Shown piece after piece: positions 7,268 through 15,383 of a DNA stretch of 47,839 bases. Made by a program: the position numbers and the translations under genes. Source of the stretch: Phenylobacterium sp. (GTDB lineage Bacteria; Pseudomonadota; Alphaproteobacteria; Caulobacterales; Caulobacteraceae); NCBI RefSeq assembly GCF_022402485.1, contig NZ_JAKRSA010000029.1, positions 84,945-132,783 of the forward strand, in the 5' to 3' direction. The notes under the pieces were generated by a model, which made no database searches, was not told the DNA's origin, and saw only the letters and a list, made by a program, of their open reading frames with translations. Position 1 is the stretch's first letter; each line of letters opens with the position of its first letter.

Positions 7268-7578
7268 GCGGCTATCGTATCCAGGCTGCGGCGCTGGTGC
7301 GGCTTGAAGACATCTATCGCTACACACTCGAGCAATGGGGTGAGGCTCAGGCCGAACGCTATATCCGCGGCCTATTTGCGCGGTTTGAAGCCATCGCCGA
7401 TCGTCAGATCCCATGGCGACCCGTGCCAGCCGAGTTTGGTGTCGAGGGGTTTGTGGGCCGCTATGAGCATCACCTGATCTACTGGCGGGCGCTCACCGAC
7501 GGCGATGTCGGCATTGTCACTGTGCTGCACGAGCGCATGCATCAGATCTCCCGATTTCGAGATGATTTCGGGCCGTAG
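7264..7578 (+). CDS. ParE/RelE-superfamily toxin
   Basis: Toxin of the ParE type (type II system), 104 residues, overlapping the antitoxin gene by four bases. Visible family features: the N-terminal strand-helix with AALVRLEDIYRYT, a second helix with AERYIRGLFARFEAIA, WRPVP, a central strand YEHHLIYWRA, and the C-terminal VLHERMHQ. ParE proteins typically inhibit DNA gyrase, but the target here is inferred from family only. It appears intact. It converges on the Nudix gene 21 bases away. Confidence 0.87.
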   Translation: MSGYRIQAAALVRLEDIYRYTLEQWGEAQAERYIRGLFARFEAIADRQIPWRPVPAEFGVEGFVGRYEHHLIYWRALTDGDVGIVTVLHERMHQISRFRDDFGP

Positions 7579-7599
7579 GGCGAAATGGAAGCCTGGGCC

Positions 7600-8226
7600 C
7601 TAGCGCCAGGCGAAGACCGGCTGGTCGAGGTCGCTGACCCGGGTGATGCGGCCAGCCACCAGTTCGCGCAGCTGATAGATCAAGGCGGCCGTCGGGGCGT
7701 GGATGTGCTGGTCCCCGATCAACAGGCGGATGACCTGGCGGGGGCTTTCAGGGATGGTCTCAAAGTCCACCGCATGGTCGGCCATCAGCCCGTCCAGGCG
7801 GATGTGGTGGACGGAAGCCACCTCGTCGGGATTGGGCCGGATCTGGCCGGGATCGTCCAGCCAGGCCACCACCGGGGCGATCGCATAGCCCGACCGGGTC
7901 GGATAGTCGTCCAGCACGCCGAGGATGTTCTCCGGCGGCAGGGTGAGCCCCAGTTCCTCCTCCAGCTCCCGCAGGGCGGCGACCTCCAGGGTCTCGCCCG
8001 GATCGCAGCGGCCCCCGGGCAGGGCCCACTGGCCGGCATGGGCGCGCAAGGTGGCCGAGCGCCGCGTCAGCAGGAAGGCCGCCTGGCCCGAGCCGTCGTC
8101 GGCCGCCACCAGGGTGATGGCCACGGCGGCCGCCTTCAGCCCTGTCCCCGGATGGCTGATCCGGGGAAAGGTTGAAAGCCGCAGGGCCAAATCCTGGCGG
8201 AAGGCAGAATCAAACCGGCAGGTCAC
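7600..8226 (-). CDS. Nudix hydrolase (CoA pyrophosphatase-like)
   Basis: Nudix hydrolase of 208 residues. The full Nudix box is present: Gly, five residues, Glu, seven residues, then REL-EEE-L-G-L, with the E-E pair coordinating the metal. The upstream segment (LLTRRSATLRAHAGQWALPGG) matches the NudL/CoA pyrophosphatase group, which splits coenzyme A or its esters to phosphopantetheine and 3',5'-ADP. The substrate is inferred from this resemblance. It lies 12 bases after the glutathione transferase gene on the same strand and is probably co-transcribed with it. Confidence 0.85.
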   Translation of the reverse strand: MTCRFDSAFRQDLALRLSTFPRISHPGTGLKAAAVAITLVAADDGSGQAAFLLTRRSATLRAHAGQWALPGGRCDPGETLEVAALRELEEELGLTLPPENILGVLDDYPTRSGYAIAPVVAWLDDPGQIRPNPDEVASVHHIRLDGLMADHAVDFETIPESPRQVIRLLIGDQHIHAPTAALIYQLRELVAGRITRVSDLDQPVFAWR

Positions 8227-8238
8227 GGGGAGCGGGCC

Positions 8239-9114
8239 TTAGCCGCCTGCCTCAATCTTATCCTGGGTTTTTGTCTCGAAGTCGCTGGCCTCGTGACGCT
8301 CACGCAGCTGGCTGGCCGGGTCGCCATAGGTGCGGTTGACCATGCGGCCGCGCTTGACGCCGGGCCGCTCTCCGACCTCGTCGGCCCAGCGAATGACGTT
8401 CTTGTACTCGTGGACCTGAAGGAACTCGCCGGCCTCGTACAGAAGGCCCTTGGCCATGCCGCCATACCAGGGCCAGACGGCCATGTCGGCTATGGTGAAA
8501 TCATCCCCGGCCAGATAGGCGCTCTCGGCCAGACGGCGGTCCAGCACGTCCATCTGGCGCTTCACCTCCATGGCGAACCGGTCGATGGCGTATTCGATCT
8601 TGATCGGCGCATAGGCATAGAAGTGGCCAAGCCCGCCGCCCAGATAGGGCGCGCTGCCCACCTGCCAGCATAGCCAGGACAGGCATTCGGCCCGCTTGGC
8701 CGGATCAGTGGGCAGGAAGGCGCCGAACTTCTCGGCCAGATGAATCAGGATGGCACCGGACTCAAACACGCGAACCGGCGACGCCCCGCTGTGGTCCACC
8801 AGGGCCGGGATCTTGGAGTTGGGATTGGCATCCACAAAGCCCGAGCTGAACTGGTCGCCGGCCCCGATATTGATCAGCCAGGCGTCGTACTCCGCTCCGG
8901 CATGGCCCAGCGCCAGCAGCTCTTCGAGCATGATGGTCACCTTGACCCCATTGGGGGTGCCCAGGGAATAGAGCTGCATCGGGTGGCGGCCCACCGGCAG
9001 ATCCTTATCGTGGGTCGGGCCGGCGATCGGGCGATTGATGTTGGCGAAGCGGCCGCCGCTCCCCTTCTGCCAGGTCCAGACCTTGGGGGGGACGTAGTCG
9101 GTCGTATCGCTCAT
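8239..9114 (-). CDS. yghU: YghU-like glutathione S-transferase family protein
   Basis: Glutathione transferase of the YghU/YfcG nu class, cytosolic, with glutathione-dependent disulfide-bond reductase activity in characterised members. 291 residues. The N-terminal extension with PPKVWTW, the thioredoxin-like domain (PMQLYSLGTPNGVKVTIMLEE, NPNSKIPALVD, VFESGAILIHLAE) and the helical C-terminal domain (YLAGDDFTIADMA) are all visible. ATG at 9114 fits the family N-terminus; the frame stays open 18 codons further upstream without a better start. It is followed at 12 bases by the Nudix gene. Confidence 0.9.
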   Translation of the reverse strand: MSDTTDYVPPKVWTWQKGSGGRFANINRPIAGPTHDKDLPVGRHPMQLYSLGTPNGVKVTIMLEELLALGHAGAEYDAWLINIGAGDQFSSGFVDANPNSKIPALVDHSGASPVRVFESGAILIHLAEKFGAFLPTDPAKRAECLSWLCWQVGSAPYLGGGLGHFYAYAPIKIEYAIDRFAMEVKRQMDVLDRRLAESAYLAGDDFTIADMAVWPWYGGMAKGLLYEAGEFLQVHEYKNVIRWADEVGERPGVKRGRMVNRTYGDPASQLRERHEASDFETKTQDKIEAGG

Positions 9115-9203
9115 GGTTCTCTCCCGGACCAGCTGATCTGTCTGCGCCTTGGCAGCGCCTCCCGACAATGTGGTGGGCCAGCGCCACTTTGGCGAGCCCC
9201 CAG

Positions 9204-9234
9204 AGGCTTTGGGGAGGCTTTGGGGAGGGTTTGG
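9204..9234. repeat. 11-bp tandem repeat upstream of cckA
   Basis: AGGCTTTGGGG occurs twice head to tail (9204-9214, 9215-9225), followed by a third degenerate copy (AGGGTTTGG, 9226-9234). It lies in the 240-base divergent region between the yghU-like gene and cckA, about 120 bases before the chosen cckA start. The role is unknown; it could bind a regulator of either gene. Confidence 0.6.
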
Positions 9235-9354
9235 TTAAAACCTTCCTGCCACAGAAAGCTCTCCTAAGGGTCTCAGGTGGCCTTGTGCAGTATGATGCTC
9301 GATGATTCGGTGGGGCGAATGGCCCCACGCCTTAAGGCAAGCCGCAGGTCCGCC

Positions 9355-11439
9355 ATGGCTGAGACCCCGCAAGGCGCCGAACCGGCGCGCCGGTTTGACC
9401 CGCTCACCGCCATCGCGGTGGTGTTCTTCCTGCTGGCTGTCGCCTTCGCCGCCGCCCCGGCCATCAATGCCGGTCCCGCTACCCTGGCCGGCCTGATGCT
9501 GCTGGTGGGGCTGGCCGGCGTGGCGTGCCTTGGCCTGTTTGTCCTGCGCTCAACCCTGGAGCCCCCGTCGGATGCCGAGCCCGGTGCCGAGCGCCTGGTG
9601 GAGGCCCTGAGCGAACCTACAGCCCTGGCCGGCCCTGACGGTCGCATCCACGCCTGCAACGACGCTTGGCGCGCGGTGCTGGGCGACGCCCCACGCCTGC
9701 CCAAGGGCGGGGCCTCTGCAGCCAGCCTGTTTGCCGCCCTCGGCGCCGCCCGCCGGGGGGAGAGCGCGCACGCCACCCTTCGCGCGGCTGGCCAGGATCA
9801 CTCGGCGGAGATCGCCCCCGTGGGGACCCCCGGCGGGGCCCGCCGCTTCCTGATCCGCCTGCGCCCGGCTGCGCCGGAGCGTCTGGCCCTGCCGGCCGCA
9901 GCGCTTGAGGTGCTCACCGCCGCCGCCGGTGCCAAGGCCCCGCCGCCCAAGGTGCTGGACGCCTTTGCTGCGGCCTCGCCCTTCGGGGCGGCCCTGCTGG
10001 AGGGGGAAGACCCCTTCAACGCCGTGATCATCGAGGCCAATCCCGCCTTGGCCGGCATGGCCGGTCCGTTCCAGCGGGGTCAGGCGTTCGGCGACCTGAT
10101 CGAGACCCAGTCGCGGCAGGACGCCGCCCAGCGCCTGGCCCAGGGGATCGAAGGGGCGCTGGAGGTTCGACTGGCCAAGGACCCGGCCAAGATCGCCCAT
10201 CTTTATCTGTCCCGGGCCGGCGGGCGTTGGGTCGGCTATCTGGTGGATGTGTCCGACCAGAAGCAGATGGAGCTGCAGCTGGCCCAGAGCCAGAAGATGC
10301 AGGCCATCGGCCAGCTGGCCGGCGGGGTGGCCCACGACTTCAACAACCTGCTGACCGCCATTCTGATGCAGCTGGACAGTCTCGCGGCCCGCCATCCGGT
10401 GGGCGATCCCTCCTATGAGGGGTTGAACGAGATCCGCCAGACCTCCAACCGCGCCGCCGATCTGGTGCGCAAGCTCCTGGCCTTCTCCCGCAAGCAGACC
10501 GTCCAGCGGGAGATCCTCGAGCTCGGCGAACTGATCAGCGAGTTCGAGGTGCTGCTGCGCCGGGTGCTCAGCGAGGATGTCACCGTCGATACCGAATATG
10601 GCCGCGACCTGCCCCATGTGCGGGTCGACCGGGGCCAGCTTGAGACCGCCGTCATGAACCTTGCGGTCAATGCCCGGGACGCCGTGCGCGCCTACGGCGG
10701 CACGACCGTGCGCATCCGCACCGCCCGGGTCTCGGAGACGGAGGCCGCGGCCCTGGGCTATCCCGGCGCCAGCGGCGATCAGGCCCTGATCGAGGTGTCA
10801 GACGACGGCCCTGGCATCGCGCCCGAGGTGCTGGACAAGATCTTCGACCCCTTCTTCACCACCAAACCGGTGGGTGAGGGCACGGGCCTGGGGCTGGCCA
10901 CCGTCTATGGCATCGTCAAGCAGTCTGACGGCTGGATCGCGGTAGCCTCCAAGATGGGCGAGGGTTCGGCCTTCCGCATCTTCCTGCCGGTCTACCAGCC
11001 AGCCCTGGGCGTTCCTGCGCCCACCCCGACGGTCAAGGCCAAGACGGTGGCCCGCGACCTCTCTGGCGCTGGCCGAATCCTGTTCGTCGAGGACGAGGAC
11101 GCCGTGCGCGGCATCGCCGCCCGCCTGCTCCGCGCCCGGGGCTATGAGGTGATCGAGGCCGCGTCCGGCGAAGAGGCCCTGGAGCTTGCCGAACTGCACG
11201 CCGGCCAGATCGACCTGATGATCTCCGACGTGGTCATGCCCGGTATGCAGGGGCCTGACCTCTTGAAACAGGCCCGGCAGTACCTGGCCGGCGCGCCGGT
11301 CATGTTCATCTCCGGCTATGCCGAGGCCGAGTTCTCCAACCTGTTGGAAGGCGAGACCAACATCTCCTTCCTGCCCAAGCCCATCGACATCAAGACCCTG
11401 GCCGAGCGGGTCAAACAGGAACTGCAGAAGGCCGCCTGA
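9355..11439 (+). CDS. cckA: Cell-cycle hybrid histidine kinase CckA
   Basis: CckA, the bifunctional kinase/phosphatase that feeds phosphate through ChpT to CtrA and CpdR and so controls cell-cycle progression in Caulobacterales. From ATG 9355 it has 694 residues (C. crescentus CckA is 691). Order: two transmembrane helices (about 15-60), two PAS-like regions (about 75-180 and 190-300), HisKA with phospho-acceptor His327 in VAHDFNN, ATPase domain with NARDAV, DDGPGI and [11 protein letters not shown], and a receiver with phospho-acceptor Asp625 in SDVVMPG. The C. crescentus sites are H322 and D623. The open frame extends upstream to a GTG at 9277, with an in-frame ATG at 9319, so the exact start is not certain. 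It lies near fliQ-fliR-flhB. Confidence 0.95.
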   Translation: MAETPQGAEPARRFDPLTAIAVVFFLLAVAFAAAPAINAGPATLAGLMLLVGLAGVACLGLFVLRSTLEPPSDAEPGAERLVEALSEPTALAGPDGRIHACNDAWRAVLGDAPRLPKGGASAASLFAALGAARRGESAHATLRAAGQDHSAEIAPVGTPGGARRFLIRLRPAAPERLALPAAALEVLTAAAGAKAPPPKVLDAFAAASPFGAALLEGEDPFNAVIIEANPALAGMAGPFQRGQAFGDLIETQSRQDAAQRLAQGIEGALEVRLAKDPAKIAHLYLSRAGGRWVGYLVDVSDQKQMELQLAQSQKMQAIGQLAGGVAHDFNNLLTAILMQLDSLAARHPVGDPSYEGLNEIRQTSNRAADLVRKLLAFSRKQTVQREILELGELISEFEVLLRRVLSEDVTVDTEYGRDLPHVRVDRGQLETAVMNLAVNARDAVRAYGGTTVRIRTARVSETEAAALGYPGASGDQALIEVSDDGPGIAPEVLDKIFDPFFTTKPVGEGTGLGLATVYGIVKQSDGWIAVASKMGEGSAFRIFLPVYQPALGVPAPTPTVKAKTVARDLSGAGRILFVEDEDAVRGIAARLLRARGYEVIEAASGEEALELAELHAGQIDLMISDVVMPGMQGPDLLKQARQYLAGAPVMFISGYAEAEFSNLLEGETNISFLPKPIDIKTLAERVKQELQKAA

Positions 11440-11445
11440 GGCCGC

Positions 11446-11475
11446 AGCCGGCGAGGCCATCAGGCCTCGCCGGCT
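11446..11475. terminator. Hairpin between convergent cckA and DUF2239 gene
   Basis: A perfect 13-bp stem (AGCCGGCGAGGCC at 11446-11458 pairing with 11463-11475) with the loop ATCA. It begins six bases after the cckA stop and overlaps the last codons and stop of the convergent DUF2239 gene. It has no T-run; it is probably a bidirectional terminator or an mRNA-stabilising hairpin. Confidence 0.6.
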
Positions 11476-12017
11476 GGCTCCAGCAACTCCCGGATCGTGG
11501 CGACAACGTCCCCAGGCCAGGTGCCCATGAGCGCGCTCAGGCGGCTCTCATCGCCCGCGAACAGGGCGCGACTGGCCTCCTCGAACCCCGGCGCATCGCC
11601 GGCCATGGCCGACATGAAGCGATAGGCGCGCTCCCGCCTGTGGCGTGTCTCGTCGGCCCCGACACCGGCCTTGCGGGCCTGGTCGACCAGCCGCCGCAGG
11701 GTGACGGAGGCGCCCCCGGGCTGCTCGCCCAGCCAGTCCCAATGCCGTGGCAGCAGCGTAACCTCCCGCGCCACGACACCCAGCCGCGGCCGCCCCCGGC
11801 GGACCGCTTCAGGCGCCTGGGGCGCAGGGCGACTGCGATAGTCCAGGTCCACGACCCGACCCGTGCTGAGGTCAAAGGCCAGCAGGGTGGCATTGGGGTC
11901 AGCCTCCTGCGCCGCCAGGGCTGCGACCAAGACGGTTTCAGCTGATCCGGCGGCTATGCGCTGGTCCCCACGGAACAGGGCCAGAGCGGCGGAAGGTGGC
12001 GTGGGCGCGTCGTTCAT
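11460..12017 (-). CDS. DUF2239 family protein
   Basis: A 185-residue protein matching the DUF2239 family, whose function is unknown. The most typical part is the segment GRPRLGVVAREVTLLPRHW followed by DWLGEQPGGAS and LRRLVDQAR. The N-terminal part (FRGDQRIAAG, LLAFDLSTGRVVDLD) also matches. No signal peptide or membrane segment. It is divergent from a GIY-YIG nuclease gene, and both promoters fall in 55 bases holding two near-identical palindromic boxes, so the two genes are probably co-regulated. A link to DNA or nucleic acid metabolism is only an inference from the neighbour. Confidence 0.85.
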   Translation of the reverse strand: MNDAPTPPSAALALFRGDQRIAAGSAETVLVAALAAQEADPNATLLAFDLSTGRVVDLDYRSRPAPQAPEAVRRGRPRLGVVAREVTLLPRHWDWLGEQPGGASVTLRRLVDQARKAGVGADETRHRRERAYRFMSAMAGDAPGFEEASRALFAGDESRLSALMGTWPGDVVATIRELLEPAGEA

Positions 12018-12020
12018 CTA

Positions 12021-12061
12021 TTTACCCGGATAAAATGTTCTGAGACATATACCCGGGTAAA
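12021..12061. promoter_or_regulatory. Twin operator-like palindromes in divergent promoter
   Basis: Two 14-bp boxes, TTTACCCGGATAAA (12021-12034) and TATACCCGGGTAAA (12048-12061), agree at 12 of 14 positions and are each near-palindromic around CCCGG. The second contains the perfect palindrome TACCCGGGTA. Their start-to-start spacing is 27 bp. They sit between the divergent DUF2239 and GIY-YIG genes, where a repressor dimer pair could block both promoters. The cognate regulator is not identifiable and no regulator gene is adjacent. Confidence 0.65.
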
Positions 12062-12072
12062 AAGGAGCTGTC

Positions 12073-12408
12073 ATGACCAATTCCATCCGCAAGGCGCAGA
12101 TCGCGGCCTATAAGGAGCGGCCGACCCTCGCCGGGGTGTTCGCCGTGATCTGCGAGGCCACCGGCCAGGTCTGGGTCGGCCAGAGCCGCCACATAGACAC
12201 CCATCAGAACGGCCTCTGGTTTGCCCTGCGCCAGGGCTCCAGCCCCTACCGCGCCTTACAGGCCGCCTGGACCACCCACGGGGCAGACGCCTTCCGCTTC
12301 GAGGTGCTGGATCGCCTGCCGGAGGACTACTCCGACCTCCGCCGCAAGGACGAACTCACCAAACGCGCCGCGCTGTGGCGGGTGCGGCTGGACGCGGAGG
12401 GGGTTTAG
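12073..12408 (+). CDS. GIY-YIG nuclease family protein
   Basis: A 111-residue protein with a GIY-YIG-type fold: a GVF tripeptide at residues 21-23 and WVG at 34-36 stand for the GIY and YIG signatures, followed by helices containing SPYRALQAAW and the FRFEVLDRL strand. GIY-YIG proteins cut DNA with a single Tyr/Arg/Glu active site. Here the first Tyr of the signature is Phe and the second is Trp, so activity is doubtful. AAGGAG precedes the ATG as a good ribosome site. It is divergent from the DUF2239 gene and shares its operator region. Confidence 0.78.
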   Translation: MTNSIRKAQIAAYKERPTLAGVFAVICEATGQVWVGQSRHIDTHQNGLWFALRQGSSPYRALQAAWTTHGADAFRFEVLDRLPEDYSDLRRKDELTKRAALWRVRLDAEGV

Positions 12409-12475
12409 GGGGGGGCAGCCCAACAGCAGGCTCTCTCGAAGTCTCAGAAGGACCTGAAGCAGGCCCTATCCCCGC

Positions 12476-14143
12476 CTACCCCCAGCTCTCCATCGCCCCA
12501 CGGCGGCGGGCGGGGGCTGTGGCGTTGGCCTGGGCGGCCAGGGGCGGGAAGGGGGCGGGTTCGCGGGCGGCGGCGCCGTAGAGCCAGCCCTGGGCCATGT
12601 CGACGCCGGCCTTGCGGACGACGTCCTCCACCACGGGGGTCTCGACCATCTCGGCCAGGGTCTCGACCTTCATCTCCTCGCACATCCGCACCAGCTGGCT
12701 GATGAAGGCCGCCCCGCGGCTGTCATGTTCCAGGTTGCGAATGAAGGCACCGTCGAACTTGACCACGTCAACGGTGAGCTGCTGCAGATAGGCCAGGGAG
12801 CTGGCGCCGGCGCCGAAGTCGTCCAGGCAGATCTCGCACCCCAGGGCCCGGATCCTCTGGAGATGGCCATTGGCCTGGGGCAGATCGCCGACGGCGGCGC
12901 TCTCGGTGAGTTCAAACATCAGTCGGTTGCGGATGTTGGGGTTGGCGGCCAGGCGTGCGCAGAGCTCATCGACGAACATCGGATTGCCGATGGAGCGCCC
13001 CGACAGGTTCACCGCCAGGATCAGTTTGGGGCGCAGATAGAGCTGCTCCAGGGCCTTATCCACGACAGCGGAGTCCAGGGCGCAGACCAGGTCCATCTCC
13101 TCGGCCATGCGGATCATGGGGAAGGGTGCCCCCTGGTCGCCGAACCGGATCAGGGCTTCATAGTGATGCAGCTTGGCCGGGCCTTTGAGGGTCACCACGG
13201 GCTGGTAGAACAGGGCGAAGTCGCGGGTTTCCACCCGTTTTCCCAGGGCGCTGACCTGGGCCATGGTCTTGGCCACAGAGGCCTCGAAGGCCTGGCTGAG
13301 ATCAGACGGCAGGGTCGTGGTGTGGCCTTCGCGCAGGAAGTTGTCGGTGGCGTAGCGGATGGCCCGCAGCAGATGACTTGAGGGCAGCTCGCCCGAGGCG
13401 CGCACAGCCTGGACCACCGGCGACACACCGAGGGCGGGGTCCAGGTCCAGCAGCTGGACGATCCTGTGGGAGAGTTCCTCGGGGGTCTCAGGGCCCTCGC
13501 GCAGCAGGGCGAAGCGGTCATCCCCCAGGCCGGCGGCGGAACTGCCGGCATAGGACTGGGCCCGGATCACAGCCGCCAGGCGGGCGCGCAGTTCAGCGCC
13601 CTCGGCCTCGCCGGCCCGTTTGGCCACGGCCTCGAAGCCTGGCACATCGACCATGGTCAGTTCGACCTCGTGGCCGCGGTTGCGGGCCTGTTCGAGGATC
13701 GACACCGCAGCCGTCTCGAAGGAGGCCCGGTCATGCAGACCATGGGCACCGGGGCTAGGGGTGACGGCGGCGCGGGTCATGACGCAGGAGACCGCGCCAT
13801 TGTTCTGCGGCAGTCTGAAGGCCGAGAGGCCTGCGGCGCGGGCTTCCCCATCCTGGCTGGCCAGGCGCACGATGATCGGGCCAGCCCGCATGCCCTCATG
13901 CAGGCCCTTGAACACCATGCGCACGAGCTCACGGTCGTCCGGGGCGATGAAGTCGGCCAGCTGTACGCCCTCAAGCGCGCGGTCCTTCGACCCGGCCAAG
14001 GCCTCGCCCGCGCCAAGCGCCATCGTGATCCGCCCCTCAGCCGAGGTTTCGATCAGGAGATCGGCCGAGGCGAAGGCGAAGCCGAGCAGCGCTTTGTTGG
14101 TGAGCGACAAGATGGTCTCCTGTGACCGGCGCACTCTGCACAC
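12476..14143 (-). CDS. EAL-domain cyclic-di-GMP phosphodiesterase with degenerate GGDEF
   Basis: A 555-residue protein probably lowering cyclic di-GMP. Order: N-terminal PAS-like region (about 10-110), a degenerate GGDEF domain (about 135-225) in which GGDEF is replaced by GDDRF near residue 207, and an EAL domain (about 305-530). The EAL catalytic set looks complete: the EAL triplet near 329, Asn in NLSG, Glu in ELTES near 411, Asp-Asp in DDFGAG near 441, Lys in KFD near 463, Glu in the loop AEMVET (usually AEGVE), and QG near 516. No transmembrane helix, so cytosolic. The GGDEF half is unlikely to make cyclic di-GMP but may bind GTP as a sensor. It is divergent from the PLC-like gene. Confidence 0.9.
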   Translation of the reverse strand: MCRVRRSQETILSLTNKALLGFAFASADLLIETSAEGRITMALGAGEALAGSKDRALEGVQLADFIAPDDRELVRMVFKGLHEGMRAGPIIVRLASQDGEARAAGLSAFRLPQNNGAVSCVMTRAAVTPSPGAHGLHDRASFETAAVSILEQARNRGHEVELTMVDVPGFEAVAKRAGEAEGAELRARLAAVIRAQSYAGSSAAGLGDDRFALLREGPETPEELSHRIVQLLDLDPALGVSPVVQAVRASGELPSSHLLRAIRYATDNFLREGHTTTLPSDLSQAFEASVAKTMAQVSALGKRVETRDFALFYQPVVTLKGPAKLHHYEALIRFGDQGAPFPMIRMAEEMDLVCALDSAVVDKALEQLYLRPKLILAVNLSGRSIGNPMFVDELCARLAANPNIRNRLMFELTESAAVGDLPQANGHLQRIRALGCEICLDDFGAGASSLAYLQQLTVDVVKFDGAFIRNLEHDSRGAAFISQLVRMCEEMKVETLAEMVETPVVEDVVRKAGVDMAQGWLYGAAAREPAPFPPLAAQANATAPARRRGAMESWG

Positions 14144-14202
14144 TCAGGCTTAATCCCGCGTAACGGTGATGTCGAAAACCTGTGATAAGCGCATTTAATC
14201 AC

Positions 14203-14222
14203 CCAAAACCGGTAGGTTTTGG
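14203..14222. promoter_or_regulatory. Perfect inverted repeat before PLC-like gene
   Basis: CCAAAACC (14203-14210), four bases GGTA, then GGTTTTGG (14215-14222), 39 bases before the ATG of the PI-PLC-like gene and 60 bases from the EAL gene start. It could be an operator in the divergent promoter or a 5' leader hairpin. No matching regulator is known to me. Confidence 0.5.
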
Positions 14223-14261
14223 TGCCTGAACCGACCCATTTCAGCCCGCTGAGAGAGCCCG

Positions 14262-15383
14262 ATGATCGTCGCCCTGATGTTTGCGTCCGCCCTGGCCCTG
14301 GCCCCGGACTGCGATCTGGAGGCACCCCACGGCGGTTCGAGCTGCACCCGAGCCTTGATTGACCAGCTGCCGATCAACGCCCTGCAGGCGGTGGGCACTC
14401 ACAATTCCTATAAGCTCGCCATCCCGCCGGCCGAGATGGCGCTGCTGCGCGCCATGGCCCCGGCCCAGGCCAGCGGTCTCGACTATGCCCACCCCCCGCT
14501 GCGCGATCAGCTGGCGGCCGGTGCCCGCCAGCTGGAGATCGATGTCTTCAACGATCCCGAGCCTGGCCGCTATGCCCGCCCGCTCGGCCTGCGAATGGTG
14601 CCTGGGACGACGCCCTATGACGTGGCGCTTCTGAGTGCGCCGGGACTGAAGGTGATGCATGTCCAGGACATCGACTATCGCAGTTCCTGTGTCCTGTTCA
14701 CGGGCTGTCTGGCCGAGGTGGTGACCTGGTCGAAAGCCAATCCCGACCATGTCCCGCTGCTGATCCTGCTGAACCTGAAGGAGGGCGAGGCTCTGCCAGT
14801 CCCAGGGGCCGTTGCGCCGGCCGCTTTCGACGCGGCAGCCATGGACGCTGTGGACGCCGAAATCCGCAGTGTGTTCGGGCCCGAGGCGCTGATCACCCCT
14901 GATAGCGTGCAGGGGAGCCATCCGTCCCTGAAGGCCGCCGTCGCGGCGGGGGCCTGGCCAAGCCTGGCGCAGGGCCGGGGCCGGGTCATGTTTGCCCTGG
15001 ACGCCCCCCGCCACCAGGTCGACCTCTACCGGGGCGAGCGTTCGTCCCTGGAGGGCCGGGTGATGTTCGTCAACATTCCCGAGACCGAAGATGCCGCAGG
15101 CTACATCACCCTCAATGACCCCCTGGCCCAGGCCGACCGCATCGCCGCGGCGGTCGCAGCTGGTCTGATGGTGCGCACCCGGGCCGACGCCGATACGGTG
15201 GAGGCGCGCCAGAATGACGGTGCCCGCCGCGACGCCGCCTTTGCAGCAGGTGCCCAGTACATCTCCACAGACTACATGGTGCCCGACGTGCGCCTGAGCG
15301 ACTATCAGGTGGTCCTGCCCGGGCGCGGCGCGGCGCGGCTGAACCCGCTCTGGGCACCGGTCACCTCGCAGCCTGTCGACTAG
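14262..15383 (+). CDS. Secreted calcium-dependent PI-PLC-like phosphodiesterase
   Basis: A 373-residue protein of the phosphatidylinositol-specific phospholipase C superfamily, the calcium-dependent bacterial type. The N-terminal hydrophobic stretch (MIVALMFASALALA) looks like a signal peptide, placing it in the periplasm or outside. The catalytic first His is His47 in VGTHNSYK; LEIDVFNDP supplies metal-binding Glu/Asp; VMHVQDIDY carries the second His; and QYISTDYM is near the C-terminus. These enzymes cleave phosphoinositides or related glycerophosphodiesters; the real substrate in this bacterium is unknown. The stop overlaps the stop of the convergent GFA gene by four bases. Confidence 0.82.
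   Translation: MIVALMFASALALAPDCDLEAPHGGSSCTRALIDQLPINALQAVGTHNSYKLAIPPAEMALLRAMAPAQASGLDYAHPPLRDQLAAGARQLEIDVFNDPEPGRYARPLGLRMVPGTTPYDVALLSAPGLKVMHVQDIDYRSSCVLFTGCLAEVVTWSKANPDHVPLLILLNLKEGEALPVPGAVAPAAFDAAAMDAVDAEIRSVFGPEALITPDSVQGSHPSLKAAVAAGAWPSLAQGRGRVMFALDAPRHQVDLYRGERSSLEGRVMFVNIPETEDAAGYITLNDPLAQADRIAAAVAAGLMVRTRADADTVEARQNDGARRDAAFAAGAQYISTDYMVPDVRLSDYQVVLPGRGAARLNPLWAPVTSQPVD

Noticed and set aside
14150..14164. TTAA-N7-TAAC resembling a CtrA site in the EAL gene promoter
   Set aside because: The second half has the wrong register (TAAC rather than TTAA); one such partial match in a 118-base region is weak evidence.
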